This document shows, in pieces, positions 1 to 9,372 of a stretch of DNA of 64,000 nt; the stretch's first letter is position 1, and each line of letters starts with the position of its first letter. The stretch comes from Chlorops oryzae (lineage: Eukaryota > Arthropoda > Insecta > Diptera > Chloropidae): contig CM035807.1 in assembly GCA_020466095.1 (NCBI GenBank), positions 51,550,752-51,614,751 on the forward strand. Direction: 5' to 3'. A model generated the notes under the pieces. The model did not search any database. It had not been told where the DNA came from and was given only the letters and a program-made list of their open reading frames with translations. A program made the translations under genes and the position numbers.

Positions 1-367
1 CCATTTTATTTTGGTTGTAATCCGAATCAACTATAAAATTTTTATTTGCAAAGTTTTTTGTAGTTTTGGCACTAGGAATAGTGGCTGCAGCTGAAACAGA
101 TTTAATACTATTGGCAGTGCTGTTTGAGTTATTTTCTTTAATTGCATAGCAATTTATTCCACTCACGGAGTGTGATCTTTGCCTCTCGAATTGGCTTTTT
201 ATGTTTGAAATTTGACTTGTACCTGATTGTACACCGGTGGACAGGTCTAGTTTGGCATCATCTGGTGTAATTTTCCTAGTGGGAAGTTGCTGAACTTGAT
301 TTAGTACTCCAGACTTATGGTTCGTTTCGAGGCTACTGCTTGGTGGAGGTGATCTATCAATTGGCAT
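1..367 (-). CDS. Partial hypothetical protein, runs off left edge
   Basis: Reading the minus strand from an ATG at 367-365, 122 codons stay open to the window edge with no stop. The start follows a purine at -3 in a reasonable eukaryotic context. The peptide is rich in Ser, Thr, Asn, Gln and Lys, begins with a short SPPPSSS run, and shows no zinc knuckle, membrane segment or catalytic motif. I do not recognise it. It could be the N-terminal part of a host protein or the ORF1/Gag-like start of a retroelement, which the low-complexity polar composition would also fit. Its neighbour to the right is a broken copia element on the same strand. The length of the open frame in AT-rich DNA is the main argument that it is coding. 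Confidence 0.4.
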   Translation of the reverse strand, partial: MPIDRSPPPSSSLETNHKSGVLNQVQQLPTRKITPDDAKLDLSTGVQSGTSQISNIKSQFERQRSHSVSGINCYAIKENNSNSTANSIKSVSAAATIPSAKTTKNFANKNFIVDSDYNQNKM

Positions 368-751
368 CACTTCTTCTTAGAGCAGCTGACAGCTGTAAAC
401 AGCTGCAGAGACCAGTTGTCTCTGTCTAGTATGTGTCTGTAATTGGATTACGATGTTAAACGAAAACACGTACGTATGTATGATTGTCACGATGCTTATA
501 TTTATTTACAGCGCCGCAAAATCCACAAATTGAATAGCGCGACACCGAATTCGGGACGAAACCTTATAGCTGGTTCCCCTTTGGAATCCAGTTGGACAAC
601 GTCTTCACTTTCTTCATATTTTTTTTTTTATTTAAATTTAAATTTGCTTCCTCGAGCGCAAAATTTTTCGCTTTTTCACTTGAAATAAAAACGATTATAG
701 CCTAATTCTGTGTCATCTTTAAACAATCTTTAGTATAACTATCATGGTGTA
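368..751. other. Non-coding gap
   Basis: Nothing recognisable. CAGCTG boxes cluster at about 382-408, just upstream of the minus-strand ORF start, and could belong to its promoter or 5' leader. The open frame at 443-688 on the plus strand has no protein-like features. Confidence 0.4.
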
Positions 752-1299
752 TTAAAGATAGATGTATGTTTCTGAGTAATCGACACCGTATTGTTGTTGA
801 CAACCCCTGGCAAAGAGTCGCGCTCGATAAGTAGTAGGTTTTCCGTTCTTGTCTGTCTTCAACTGGAAAACCCATCGACAACTAGTAACTTTCATCTCGG
901 TGGTTCGCTTCACAATCTCATATGTTTTGCTTTTCTCCAACGAACTAAGCTCTTCAGTAATCGCAGCATACCCAAACCTCGATCTGGTCTTTTGCATAAT
1001 TCGCCATAGGATTTCGGTTCAGCTGAAATATCGAACTCCGACAGATTTATTTCCTCAAAATTATTATCATACATTAACTTGCCTGGACATTTTTGAAGAC
1101 TTTCCCTTTCTTGTGAAGCCAGATGCTCGCGGCGCGCTTTCGATTCGCTGTTTTTATCACCGCTTTCTGAATCGCCTTCTCCTTCACTCGCCGACTGCAA
1201 AACATCATTGTTCCTTTCAAAGTAGTCTTCCGTCATATTTTTTGGGTCTCCTTCTTCTTGAGACGTATTAACAGACTCAACTGAGCTTGGTCCTTCCAA
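752..1299 (-). pseudogene. Copia RT N-terminus and integrase-RT linker
   Basis: Two overlapping minus-strand frames. The frame ending at 752 contains the first conserved block of the copia-type reverse transcriptase (RVT_2): WVFQLKTD, then YRARLFARG and a DYSETY end. It stops there, so the catalytic YVDD region is missing. The frame at 910-1299 is acidic and Ser/Glu-rich, as copia integrase-RT linkers are. It ends with the residues leading into RT, so a frameshift separates linker from RT near 950-1000. Confidence 0.75.
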
Positions 1300-1311
1300 A
1301 TATCTGCATCC

Positions 1312-2246
1312 TTAGATAACACAATATTCATTATTATCCTTAACTTGCGTCTTTAATGGAAATTTAGTTTCATCGAACTTGACGTTTCGAGCTACACTGA
1401 TTTTTCTTTTAGTGGGCTCCCATAAACGATAGCCATTCACTGCGTAGCCAACCAAAACCATAGCCTTACTTTTGGAATAAAACTTTGAACGCTTTTCTTT
1501 CGGTTGTAAGACATAAGCTTGACATCCAAATATTCGTAGTTTGCTTATATCCGGTTTCAAGCCGTAGCGAAATTCAGCTGGTGTTTTATTTACGATTTGT
1601 TGGATTTCGATTCAGCAAATATGTTGCAGTAAGGACTGCCTCTCTCCACATATTCATTTGCATGCCAGCATCAATCAGCATTGATCTCGCGTTTTCGACA
1701 ACACTGCGATTAAATTGCTCCGCAAGTCCATTTTGCTTTGGACAATAAACAACAGTTGTTTCAAATTCGATGCCGTTTTCTCTATAAAAATTTTCTTGTT
1801 CTTTTGACAGATATTCTCTACGTCTGTCTTATCTCAAATATGCTATCCTACAATTAAATTTTGTAGAGACCAATCGGGCATAGTTCTTAAATATCGCAAA
1901 CGTATCTGATTTTTGTTTTATCAGATAACGCATGCAAAGTGGCTGTTATCATCGATGAAGCTAACCAATATTTAAATCCGTCGTGAGTATTTGGAGTAAT
2001 CGGCCGACATATGTTCGTATGCACTCTTTCCAAAACCCTTGATGTTTTTGGTCCCTGCTTTTTGTATGGCAGTTCAGCTTGTTTACCTTCTACACATGTT
2101 TCACACTCAACCTTTTCTTCTTTTTGTTTCACTAAACCAGTCACCATCTCAGTGTTCTGCATTTGGTTCAAATATTCTTTGTTAATATGGCAGTCGGCGA
2201 TGCCATAATTTATCTGATTCACTCAAATATGCTTTCTCACTGAATA
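1312..2246 (-). pseudogene. Copia integrase, frameshifted
   Basis: The minus strand carries the end of the GAG-pre-integrase domain (INKEYLNQM, then CETCVEGKQAELPY, the zinc-binding tail) and the start of the integrase core at 2222-1887. At about 1800-1620 follows PKQNGLAEQFNRSVVENAR, with the core glutamate. The integrase C-terminal block (LRIFGCQAYV, then KSKAMVLVGY) is at 1560-1312. Stops and frame changes separate these blocks, so no active integrase could be made. The right end is interrupted by the mariner at 2249. Confidence 0.75.
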
Positions 2247-2248
2247 TA

Positions 2249-3535
2249 TTAGGTGTAGTAAAAAGAAATCCATTATTTTTGCATTAAATTGAGGGCTTTA
2301 TTTAAGATAGTTAGAATGACCCGATTTAGGTCAAATATGCGCCGTTTTGTTCGATAACTTGTTGCCATTTTAAAGGTAATTTCATTGTGCCTCTCTCATA
2401 GAAGCCCTCGTTCCTATTAGCAAAAAATTGAGACAGTCGAATTTCAGAAGCCTCTCTTGAAGCGAATGTTTCACCAGCAAAATTGTTCGCCATGGACAGG
2501 AACAGATGGTAATCACTTGGTGCCAGGTCCGGACTATAAGGTGGATGCAAAAGAACCTCCCAACCAAACTCCCGGAGCTTCTGGCGAGTCACTATCGATG
2601 TGTGTGGCCTGGCGTTGTCCTGATGGAACACAATTCCTCTCCTATTGGCCAAAGCTGGCCGCTTATGGGCGATTGCTTCCTTCAGACGGTCCAATTGTTG
2701 ACAGTAGAGTTCCGAGTTAAGAGTTTTGCCGTATGGGAGCAGCTCATAGTAGATAATTCCCTGCCAATCCCACCAAACACACAGCAAAACCTTCCTGGCC
2801 GTCAATCCTGGCTTGGCCACCGTTTCCGCCGGTTCACCGTGTTTCGACCTCGACCGTTTTCGCTTGACGTTGTCGTAAGTGACCTACTTTTCATCACCAG
2901 TCACCAACCGCTTCAGAAATGGGTCGATTTTGTTGCGGTTCAGCAGCGATTCGCAGATGGAAATTCGGTCTATGAGGTTTTTTTGCGTTAACTCGTGTGG
3001 CACCCATACATCGAGCTTCTTTGTGTATCCAGCCTTATTCAAATGGTTCCAAACGGTTTTTTGTGCAATCTTTAGCTCTTTTGCAATCGAAACAGTGCTA
3101 ACATGACGGTCGGACTCGATAATTTCCATGAATTTATGGACATTTTCGACAATTGGCCTTCCAGTGCGTGGTGCATCCTTGACATCGAAGTTACCGGAAC
3201 GGAATCGACGAAACCAAAATTGCGCATGATTGGCTGTTACAGTATCAGGTCCATAAACGCTATTCACATTTTCAGCCGCCTGGCTTGCATTTTCTCCCTT
3301 ATCGAAGAAAAACTGTAAAATGTAGCGAATTTTCTCTTTGCTGATGTCCATCTTTGACAAGCTCTCAAACAAAACTGAATCAATCAATCAAAAAAGTGTC
3401 AAACAGTTTTATTAGTAGGAACTGTCATCTTTCTAATGCCCCCTAGCGGAACACGATCGGACTTATACAACGCGAGATGCAGATAAATAACGCCATCTAT
3501 TGGAAAAATAATGGATTTCTTTTTACTACACCTAA
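2249..3535 (-). mobile_element. mariner element copy 1, complete, inverted repeats intact
   Basis: Both ends carry the same 32-bp inverted repeat, starting TTAGGTGTAG and running to CCATTATTTTT, and both are flanked by TA (2247-2248 and 3536-3537). Length is 1287 bp, the usual mariner size. The transposase runs on the minus strand. The element is nearly identical to the copies at 32587-33874 and 35096-36383. It sits inside the copia pre-integrase region, so it arrived after that element. Confidence 0.95.
2326..3351 (-). pseudogene. mariner transposase with a single nonsense codon
   Basis: The frame is 342 codons from the ATG at 3351 to the stop at 2326, with no indel against the two intact copies. 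The only obvious lesion is TAG at 2886-2884 replacing the Trp codon directly after VTGDEK, that is, right after the first catalytic Asp block. The rest is intact: helix-turn-helix N-terminus, WVPHELTQKN linker motif, HQDNARPHTS with the second Asp, and YSPDLAPSDYHLF with the third Asp, 34 residues on (D,D34D). The product would stop before two of the three catalytic residues. The sequence is clearly different from the irritans/Himar1-type copies elsewhere in this window. Confidence 0.92.
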
Positions 3536-3537
3536 TA

Positions 3538-3803
3538 TAAAGCTCCAATTCATATAAGCCGTTACATAATCTTACATGTGCCACTGTTTCAGAATTTAAT
3601 TTAATCAAAACTTTGATATCCTTTATAAAATGCAATTTCAGCCCTCTTTCATGAAGTGCACGAAGCGATAACAAGCTCGCTCTCAACTTTTTTGAAAAAT
3701 ATGCACTTTCCATAATGATTTGTTTTTTCTTTCCATTAACAAGAGTATATCCCTTAAAAACACCTATATGTCGATAGCTTCGGATAGAACGCACGCAACT
3801 CAT
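3538..3803 (-). pseudogene. Copia protease-integrase spacer fragment
   Basis: The minus-strand frame reads VFKGYTLVNGKKKQIIMESAYFS split by one difference, then LRASLLSLRALHERGLKLHF and CNGLYELEL. This is the pattern seen between protease and the GAG-pre-integrase domain in copia elements (a 'vlyVP.L..NLLS' stretch followed by 'glY.l'). The frame continues into the mariner inverted repeat at 3535, so the apparent C-terminus of the longer open frame is mariner sequence. Confidence 0.65.
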
Positions 3804-5282
3804 TATTTTGCTACTTTACAGGAGAAGGAAAAAACTTCATAAAATTGCAAAGGTTAGATATTTAAAAAAAAGTTTAAACGCAAAGTCAATTAAATACTAC
3901 GCACGAAATTTGTTTTAGGCTTGAATTTTTATTTTTTCTGTGTTTCGAGCAGTTTTCTGAATTAGGGCTTTTTGATATCAATTTTCGTTCAAAACACGTG
4001 AGTTAGGTCTTTGTACGCAAAGTTTAAAATATAAATAAAACAGGAACCGTAACAGTTAGAACTTTTATAATAAAAGTTTAACAAAAACAGACAATTTTTG
4101 ACTTTTATTTTATTTGAAAAAATTTTACTGTTAAATATTGACTTTTATATTTCTTGTCAAACGATAACTGTTAAGGCTTAACAGTAAGACTGAGACAAAT
4201 ATTTTTTTGTCAAAAATAAAAGTCTGCGAGATTAAAATTCAACCATTTATCCAATTTAAAGAAATTTGAGACCAATCGATAGGTTCTTGGATACTACAAG
4301 TTTAAACCTTTTATTTTTTTAAATTGGATAAATGGTTGAATTTTAATCTCGCAGTCTTTTAATTTTGACAATTGACAATAATTAGGTAATATTAGACTTT
4401 TTTGAAAAAGTTAAAAAAAAAAGCATCTCAGATTCTCATAGAGAATGGCCTGAAGATTGCAATGGTATCAAAAATATTCCTGTGTGTAAATTTTTTGGTG
4501 CTGCTTTTTAAAAATTTGAAAAACATCGAAACTGTTATTTTCAGTCCCTGAAATAAAATTATAGGATCCGACCCAGCATTTAAGAATAAATTATATAAAC
4601 TTAGAAAAATATTCATAATATTTACATGAAAATCAGGGACCATAACTGTTATAAGTTATATTTTAAAAATTACAATTTAAGTGATATTTTAAGAGTTTCA
4701 ATCAATAAATAAAAATTATTTTTCGAGTTTTATTTTTTGCTTATAAGATAAAAATTATTCTTAATTATATTTTTTACTCAAAAACTAAACATTAGTTTTT
4801 AAGTTTTTTTTTTTTACTCAGAAAAATAAAACTCTTACATATATTACCACTTTCATCAAGATAACGCCTGATGCTGTGTAGAGTTAATAGTGTGTTATGA
4901 CTTATCATTTTAAAAGTTTTTAGCCTTACAAAAATATCGCTATTTTCCGGGTTCACTAATTTTCTTTCACAAATAAAATAGGACGAAAACGGGACATTTT
5001 TGTAAGACAGATTTTTATCTTTTACGAAACGAAAAAATCGTGGGAACGCAAAATATGCAAAGCACCATTTCAAGGGAATTATTTATCAAATTTAAAAAGG
5101 CACTTGCAAGAAAAACAGAACGAATTTTAAAAATTGTCGCATAATACTTTCATTTTGTGAGTAAGATCAAAAACTTGAAAAAATTTGTTATTTTCTGATT
5201 AAAAACTAAAACTCCAAAAATAATTTTTAGCATCCGAGCAAAAAATAAGACTCTAAAAGCAATTTATATTTTCTGAGTTATA
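3804..5282. other. AT-rich non-coding stretch
   Basis: No gene seen. The small open frames at 4428-4643 and 4792-5073 are made of AT-rich low-complexity codons. Phrases such as TTTTTGAC/GTCAAAAA recur in both orientations around 4090-4220. A perfect inverted repeat lies at 4224-4354 (listed separately). Confidence 0.5.
4224..4354. repeat. Perfect 37-bp inverted repeat with 57-bp loop
   Basis: 4224-4260 and 4318-4354 are exact reverse complements over 37 bases (the right arm starts TTTAAATTGGATAAATGG). The loop contains ACCAATCGATAGG. This could be a small foldback element or the ends of a MITE; no target duplication was identified. Confidence 0.75.
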
Positions 5283-5927
5283 ACAGGTTGGCTGATAAGT
5301 CCCCGGTCTAACAAAGAAAAACAAATTTTTTTGTCAAAATTCGTTTTTATTATTCAACATAGTTCCCTTCAAGAGCGATACAACGATTATAACGACTTTC
5401 CAATTTTTCGATACCATTTTGGTAGTACTCCTTCGGTTTTGCCTCAAAATAGGCCTCAGTTTTGGTGATCACCTCTTAATTGCAGCCAAATTTTTCCCTG
5501 CGAGCATCCTTTTGAGGTCTGAGAACAAGAAAAAGTCGCTGGGGGCCAGATCTGGAGAATACGGTGGGTGGGGAAGCAATTCGAAGCCTAATTCATGAAT
5601 TTTTGCCATCGTTCTCAATGACTTGTGGCACGGTGCGTTGTCTTGGTGGAACAACACTTTTTTCTTCTTCATATGGGGCCGTTTTGCCGCGATTTCGACC
5701 TTCAAACGCTCCAATAACGACATATAGTCACTGTTGATGGTTTTTCCCTTCTCAAGATAATCGATAAAAATTATTCCATGCCCATCCCAAAAAACAGAGG
5801 CCATTACTTTGCCAGCGGACTTTTGAGTCTTTCCACGCTTCGGAGACGGTTCACCGATCGCTGTCCACTCAGCCGACTGTCGATTGGACTCAGGAGTGTA
5901 GTGATAGAGCCATGTTCATCCATTGTC
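5283..5927 (-). mobile_element. irritans (Himar1-like) mariner, 5'-truncated
   Basis: The left end has the ACAGGTTGGCTGATAAGTCC inverted repeat known from irritans-subfamily mariners, preceded by TA. Homology runs to about 5927 in the minus-strand direction and stops at the TMDE block, so the N-terminal half of the transposase and the other inverted repeat are missing. Confidence 0.9.
5469..5925 (-). pseudogene. irritans mariner transposase, C-terminal part
   Basis: Minus-strand frames give MASVFWDGHGIIFIDYLEKG, then LFHQDNAPCHKSL with the second catalytic Asp, and PYSPDLAPSDFFLFSDL with the third, 34 residues later. Upstream, the ESNRQSAEW and GEPSPKRGKTQ segments are present but in a shifted frame. 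The C-terminus breaks after LAGK by a frameshift. This is a dead remnant, same lineage as the fragments at 48090-49917. Confidence 0.88.
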
Positions 5928-6484
5928 ACATGTAAAAAATGTGCGCTACTCGAAGGGAAGCACGACATCGTATAAAGCACTTCGGCTCGTTTGCTACACT
6001 CATCACGCATATACGAAACCGAACAAGAGAATCAGAAAACAGAAATTTTCTCGACTTTACTGCTTTGAAAACGCTACATACACACAACCTCCTACAAATA
6101 TATGCATGCATACCGATTTATAAGTCCCGTCATTGACAAAGCCAAAACGAACCAAAGGTTGCGTCAAACACAATTTCTTGTTTGATCAACCACATGCCAA
6201 TCTAAAAAAGCGGTTTGAAAGCGGTTGTGAGTTACGTTCAAGTTGGGTGGGAGCTATTGGAATAGTTTTGCAGGGCTACATTTCGTTGTATGAAATGGAA
6301 CATCTATATATTATTTGGTTAGTGCTATGAGTAAGGGCTTTTTTAAAAGTAACCATAACTTCGGTATTTTCGATCAAAGGTCGTCAATTTTTTTGGAGGG
6401 GATGTTTTTGAGAGTCGACCATCAGAAAATGCAAAAATCTCGTTAGAAAAAAATTAGTTACGCCCTTTCTATCCGAAGCTAACG
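5928..6484. other. Unassigned sequence
   Basis: No recognisable domain. Several short frames on both strands overlap here, none with a protein family signature. It lies between a truncated mariner and the copia protease and may be copia-derived or an older insertion. Confidence 0.4.
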
Positions 6485-7094
6485 ATGTGTTGCATTTATA
6501 TGACCACCTCTTTCAGCGATATTGATAACCAATGGCTCTTCGAATTGTTTGATGTTCGACAACATGTCGTGTAATTCCAGAATCTAGGTACCAAATGTAC
6601 GATTGCACATTGTTCCTTTCAAACATAAACGCAATGGCACTGCTCGCCTGATTGTCTTTCTGCTCCTCTTTTTCATTCGATTTGGTATTCTTTTTGCTCG
6701 CCTTCTTACTCCTATTCTGCGGACAATTGAAACTCTTATGCTCTTTCTTCTTACATTTATAACATTCACCCGAGAATGCAGCCGCATAGGCAGAGTGATT
6801 GCTACCGCCGTTTTGGTTGTTGTCTTTGATCGTTTGTGGTCTCTTTTATTCAGTCAGCAATCGCGACTTTGCACATTCCAATGTCAAAGTTTCGTCCGGT
6901 AAATTTTCAAGTGTTGTTATAAGGGGTTGCAACTCTTCGTGGAATGTTTTGAACAAGTAATAAATGACCTCGTTGACCTCAACTTTCCCACCCGCAGCGC
7001 CCAACTCTCGTATGCATTCATCAAACTTAGAGAGATGAAACTTCATATCACTTCCAAGATCATACCTTAATCGATCCAAACGCGATCGCAACAT
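6485..7094 (-). pseudogene. Copia Gag C-terminal half with zinc knuckle, and protease start
   Basis: From 7094 leftward the minus strand gives a UBN2-type Gag stretch (HLSKFDECIRELGAAGGKV, then FHEELQPLITTLENLPDE). It is followed near 6780-6740 in another frame by a CX2CX4HX4C knuckle, CYKCKKKEHKSFNC. At about 6600-6545 WYLDSGITRHVV is the protease active-site block (family pattern W.lDSGAs.HM), with the catalytic D-S-G kept. The frame ends in a stop soon after. The frameshift between Gag and knuckle and the missing Gag N-terminus make it non-functional. Confidence 0.8.
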
Positions 7095-7186
7095 AAAGAC
7101 TGTCCCAGAAATAACTGTCCTTTTGTTTTTTTTTTTTATTGCAAAAAAACCAATGATGTTTATTTAAAAATTCTTTCAGTTTATAA

Positions 7187-8145
7187 TTAAGTGAACATTA
7201 CGAAATAAATAAAAAATTTAATTACACTAAAAAAAATACACTTAAAAATATTATACACTTTTTTATTAAGGTCCTCCATTAGGTTTTTTACCGACCTTTC
7301 GTTCACCTTAGTGTATGCCCGACGCCATTTATGTCGAAATATTTCGATGTTCTTCGCAGTTTGTTTGGTCTTCTTAAGGTTCCTTTTCATTAAAGCCCAA
7401 TATTTTTCTATTGGACGAAGTTCATGGCAATTCGGAGGATTTGCTTCTGTTGGTACCACAGTGACATTATTGGCTTGGTACCAATCTATCGTTCTCTGGG
7501 CGTAGTGAGATGTTGCTAGGTCAGGCCAAAACAGTACTGAACCTTGGTGTTGACGTATAAAAGGCAGCAAACGCCGGTCCAGACACTCTCTGATGTAAAT
7601 TTCGGCGTTGATTGTGCGATCCGTCACAAATTCCTTACTTCGAAGGCCACATTTGCAAATGGCCTGCCACACCATGTATTTCTTTCTTAATTTGGTATGT
7701 TTTTCGGTGGTAAATTTAGAGGATGCTCCACCCCTTCTAATCGCAGTATAATATCCGCGTCCAGGTTACTGCTTGAAATCCGCTTTGCAATATGTTTCAT
7801 CGTCCATGATCACGCAATCAAATTTGGGTTGTAAAATTTTTTAATCCGTTGAACACTTGATTTCGATGTTCCCGCTTTTGCTGCCATATCACGAACCGAA
7901 GTGCCTGGATTCTGAGTAAACAGCCGCTTAACGTTCTGGGCCACCGCTTGGTTCGCTGGACCACTTTTTCTCCCTGATCCTGGTGTTTTGGATAAAGGGG
8001 TAAGCTGTCTTTATCGTTTTATGGTCCTACCGACAGTTTTTTCGCACACGCCAACTTCCTTAGCGATCTTTTTGTACGTGGTGTTTGGATTTTCCAGGTG
8101 TTTGTAAATAATTGCTTTCCGCTTTTCTTCTTGTTGAGACGACAT
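7187..8145 (-). pseudogene. DD37E (ITmD37E-type) transposase, deleted and frameshifted
   Basis: The frame starts at the ATG at 8145 with MSSQQEEKRKAIIYKHLENP and a first helix-turn-helix (TYKKIAKEVGVCEKTV). It hits a stop near 8011. A second HTH follows in other frames (SVRDMAAKAGTSKSSVQRIK), then MDDETYCKADF with the first catalytic Asp near 7800. From 7675 the frame is open: MVWQAICKCGLRSK, FWPDLATSHYA (second Asp) and LRPIEKYWALMKRNL (Glu). I count 37 residues between Asp and Glu, which is the ITmD37E spacing known from mosquitoes and other insects. A stretch between the second HTH and the MDDET block appears to be deleted. The 7093-7140 end starts with CAGTCCCAGAAATAACTGTCC read near the edge, possibly the terminal repeat. 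Confidence 0.82.
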
Positions 8146-8605
8146 CTTTTCAGTAGCTCTTTTATTTAACGTTATCTCATCGTATGTGCAAACAAATTTT
8201 TTTTTTAAGAAACATTTTTTTATGTTAATTTTAAATAAAAAAAGATTTATTCGTGTCAAAAAAAAAAACAAAAGAAGCAAAAAAAAAAAACAATTCTCAT
8301 AGTAACACTCCTACAAAAATTTTCATTCTGAAAATAATGTGGAATGCTTATTATTAGACAGCGGATTTTATGCACTTTTTTGTTTTAAGTCAGAATGAAA
8401 TAAAATTTTGAATTTGGACTTCTTGAAACACCTATTTTTGATTTAAGACTGCATATCCAAAAAATGCAAAAATATATGCAAGAATATGCAAAAACATATG
8501 CAAGAATATGCAGGAATATGCAGAATAGAAACAGTATATTTTGTATATAAAATTGAGATATTTTATTTTCGTTGACATTTGGAAAATAAAATCATTGGTA
8601 ACATA

Positions 8606-8680
8606 GGCTTCGTAGCGTAGTTGTCTGAGATGCCAACTTACGATTTGGAAGTATGTGGGTTCGATTCCCACCCTGGTCGC
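8606..8680 (+). other. tRNA-like Pol III promoter block (SINE head or tRNA pseudogene)
   Basis: Exact A box (TAGCGTAGTTG, 8613-8623) and B box (GGTTCGATTCC, 8658-8668), 34 bp apart, as in a tRNA. The T arm pairs perfectly (GTGGG/CCCAC) and the D stem forms 4 pairs. The acceptor stem has at least two mismatches, and the anticodon arm makes only about four pairs, so it is not a functional tRNA. A long T run at about 8681-8690 would terminate Pol III. Most likely the head of a tRNA-derived SINE. Confidence 0.65.
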
Positions 8681-8892
8681 GTTTTTTTTTCTTTTATTTT
8701 ATTAATTGAAAACTTCGCCTAAGCGGCCAACCTTGGGGGCTTAAGTTTAACTTGAGCGGTACTATTTAGAGCACTCTGAAATTTATTTTGTCGCTTAAGC
8801 AACGTTGAATCATTAAGGGAAGGTAAGTGTGCACTGTGAAACTGGGCATGAGAAAACTCTATGCTTTGGTTCAATAAGAAAACTCAAATATT

Positions 8893-9053
8893 TTTATACC
8901 CAGCGTAAGCGGGGTATATTAGCTTTGTGCGAATCTTGTAACAGGGAGAACTAAGCTCCGGAGATATAGACATATATATATATATAGATATGATCAGGAT
9001 CAATAACTGAATCGATTTAGACATGTCCGTCCGTCCGTCTGTCCGTCCGTTTC
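8893..9053 (+). repeat. mini-me-like core with TATATA and GTCC microsatellites
   Basis: TTTTTATACCC...GGGGTATATTA forms a hairpin at about 8891-8920. It is followed by a (TA)n run (8970-8985), GATCAGGATCAATAACTGA, ACATGTCCGTCC and a GTCY microsatellite (9025-9051). This order matches the microsatellite-bearing mini-me repeats of Drosophila and related flies as I know them. It lies inside the hAT-like element. Confidence 0.65.
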
Positions 9054-9372
9054 AAATGACAAATATTTGCAACGGTTTTGCATTTGCCTACTAAATCAAC
9101 AGTTGTATTTCGCGTAAGACAAGTCGAAAACAATTATTTCATAAGCTTTTTTGCGTGCATATTAGTGCACATACGTGCATATTCCTGCATATTTTTGCAT
9201 ATTGGAAATATGCTCGAATATTCAGGAATATGCATTTATGCAAAATATGCAAAATGAAATAGGGCTCATTTGCAATATTTCCTTATGAAACGAATTTGTG
9301 TGCAAACAAAATTTAAATCCTATCATCCGTTAAAGATATGCATTTGCATATTATCCGCTGTCTACTTATTAT

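Larger units (their letters stand above)
752..7094 (-). mobile_element. Broken Ty1/copia retrotransposon, nested insertions
   Basis: Read on the minus strand from right to left, the pieces follow copia order. Gag with a zinc knuckle and the protease lie at 7094-6485, the pre-integrase spacer at 3803-3538, the integrase at 2246-1312, and the linker plus start of reverse transcriptase at 1299-752. Integrase before reverse transcriptase is the diagnostic copia order. The body is interrupted by a mariner (2249-3535) that splits the pre-integrase region at a TA. Other interruptions are an irritans-type mariner fragment (5283-5927) and unassigned AT-rich DNA (3804-5282, 5928-6484). A DD37E remnant abuts the Gag end. 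No LTR was recognised on either side, and the RT is cut after its first conserved block, so the element is both truncated and fragmented. Confidence 0.8.
8355..9364. mobile_element. hAT-like non-autonomous element with exact 8-bp target duplication
   Basis: The ends are TAGACAGCGGAT and its reverse complement ATCCGCTGTCTA, with weaker matching for about ten more bases. CTTATTAT is present immediately outside each end (8347-8354 and 9365-9372). An 8-bp duplication with short terminal inverted repeats points to the hAT superfamily. The 1010-bp element has no transposase. Near both ends it is rich in short ATATGCA/TGCATA motifs (8455-8525 and 9155-9255), the usual look of subterminal transposase-binding repeats. 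It contains a tRNA-like block and a mini-me-like core (listed separately). Confidence 0.85.

Noticed and set aside
910..1299. Acidic host gene on the minus strand
   Set aside because: Its position between copia integrase and RT and its ending in RT sequence make it the copia linker.
3399..3540. C-terminal half of a 134-codon gene
   Set aside because: This part of the frame is mariner inverted-repeat sequence read through from the copia fragment.
8432..8671. 79-codon minus-strand gene
   Set aside because: It is the complement of the tRNA-like block and subterminal repeats of the hAT-like element.
8606..8680. Functional tRNA gene
   Set aside because: A and B boxes and T arm are good, but acceptor and anticodon stems do not pair properly, so it is kept as a SINE head or tRNA pseudogene.
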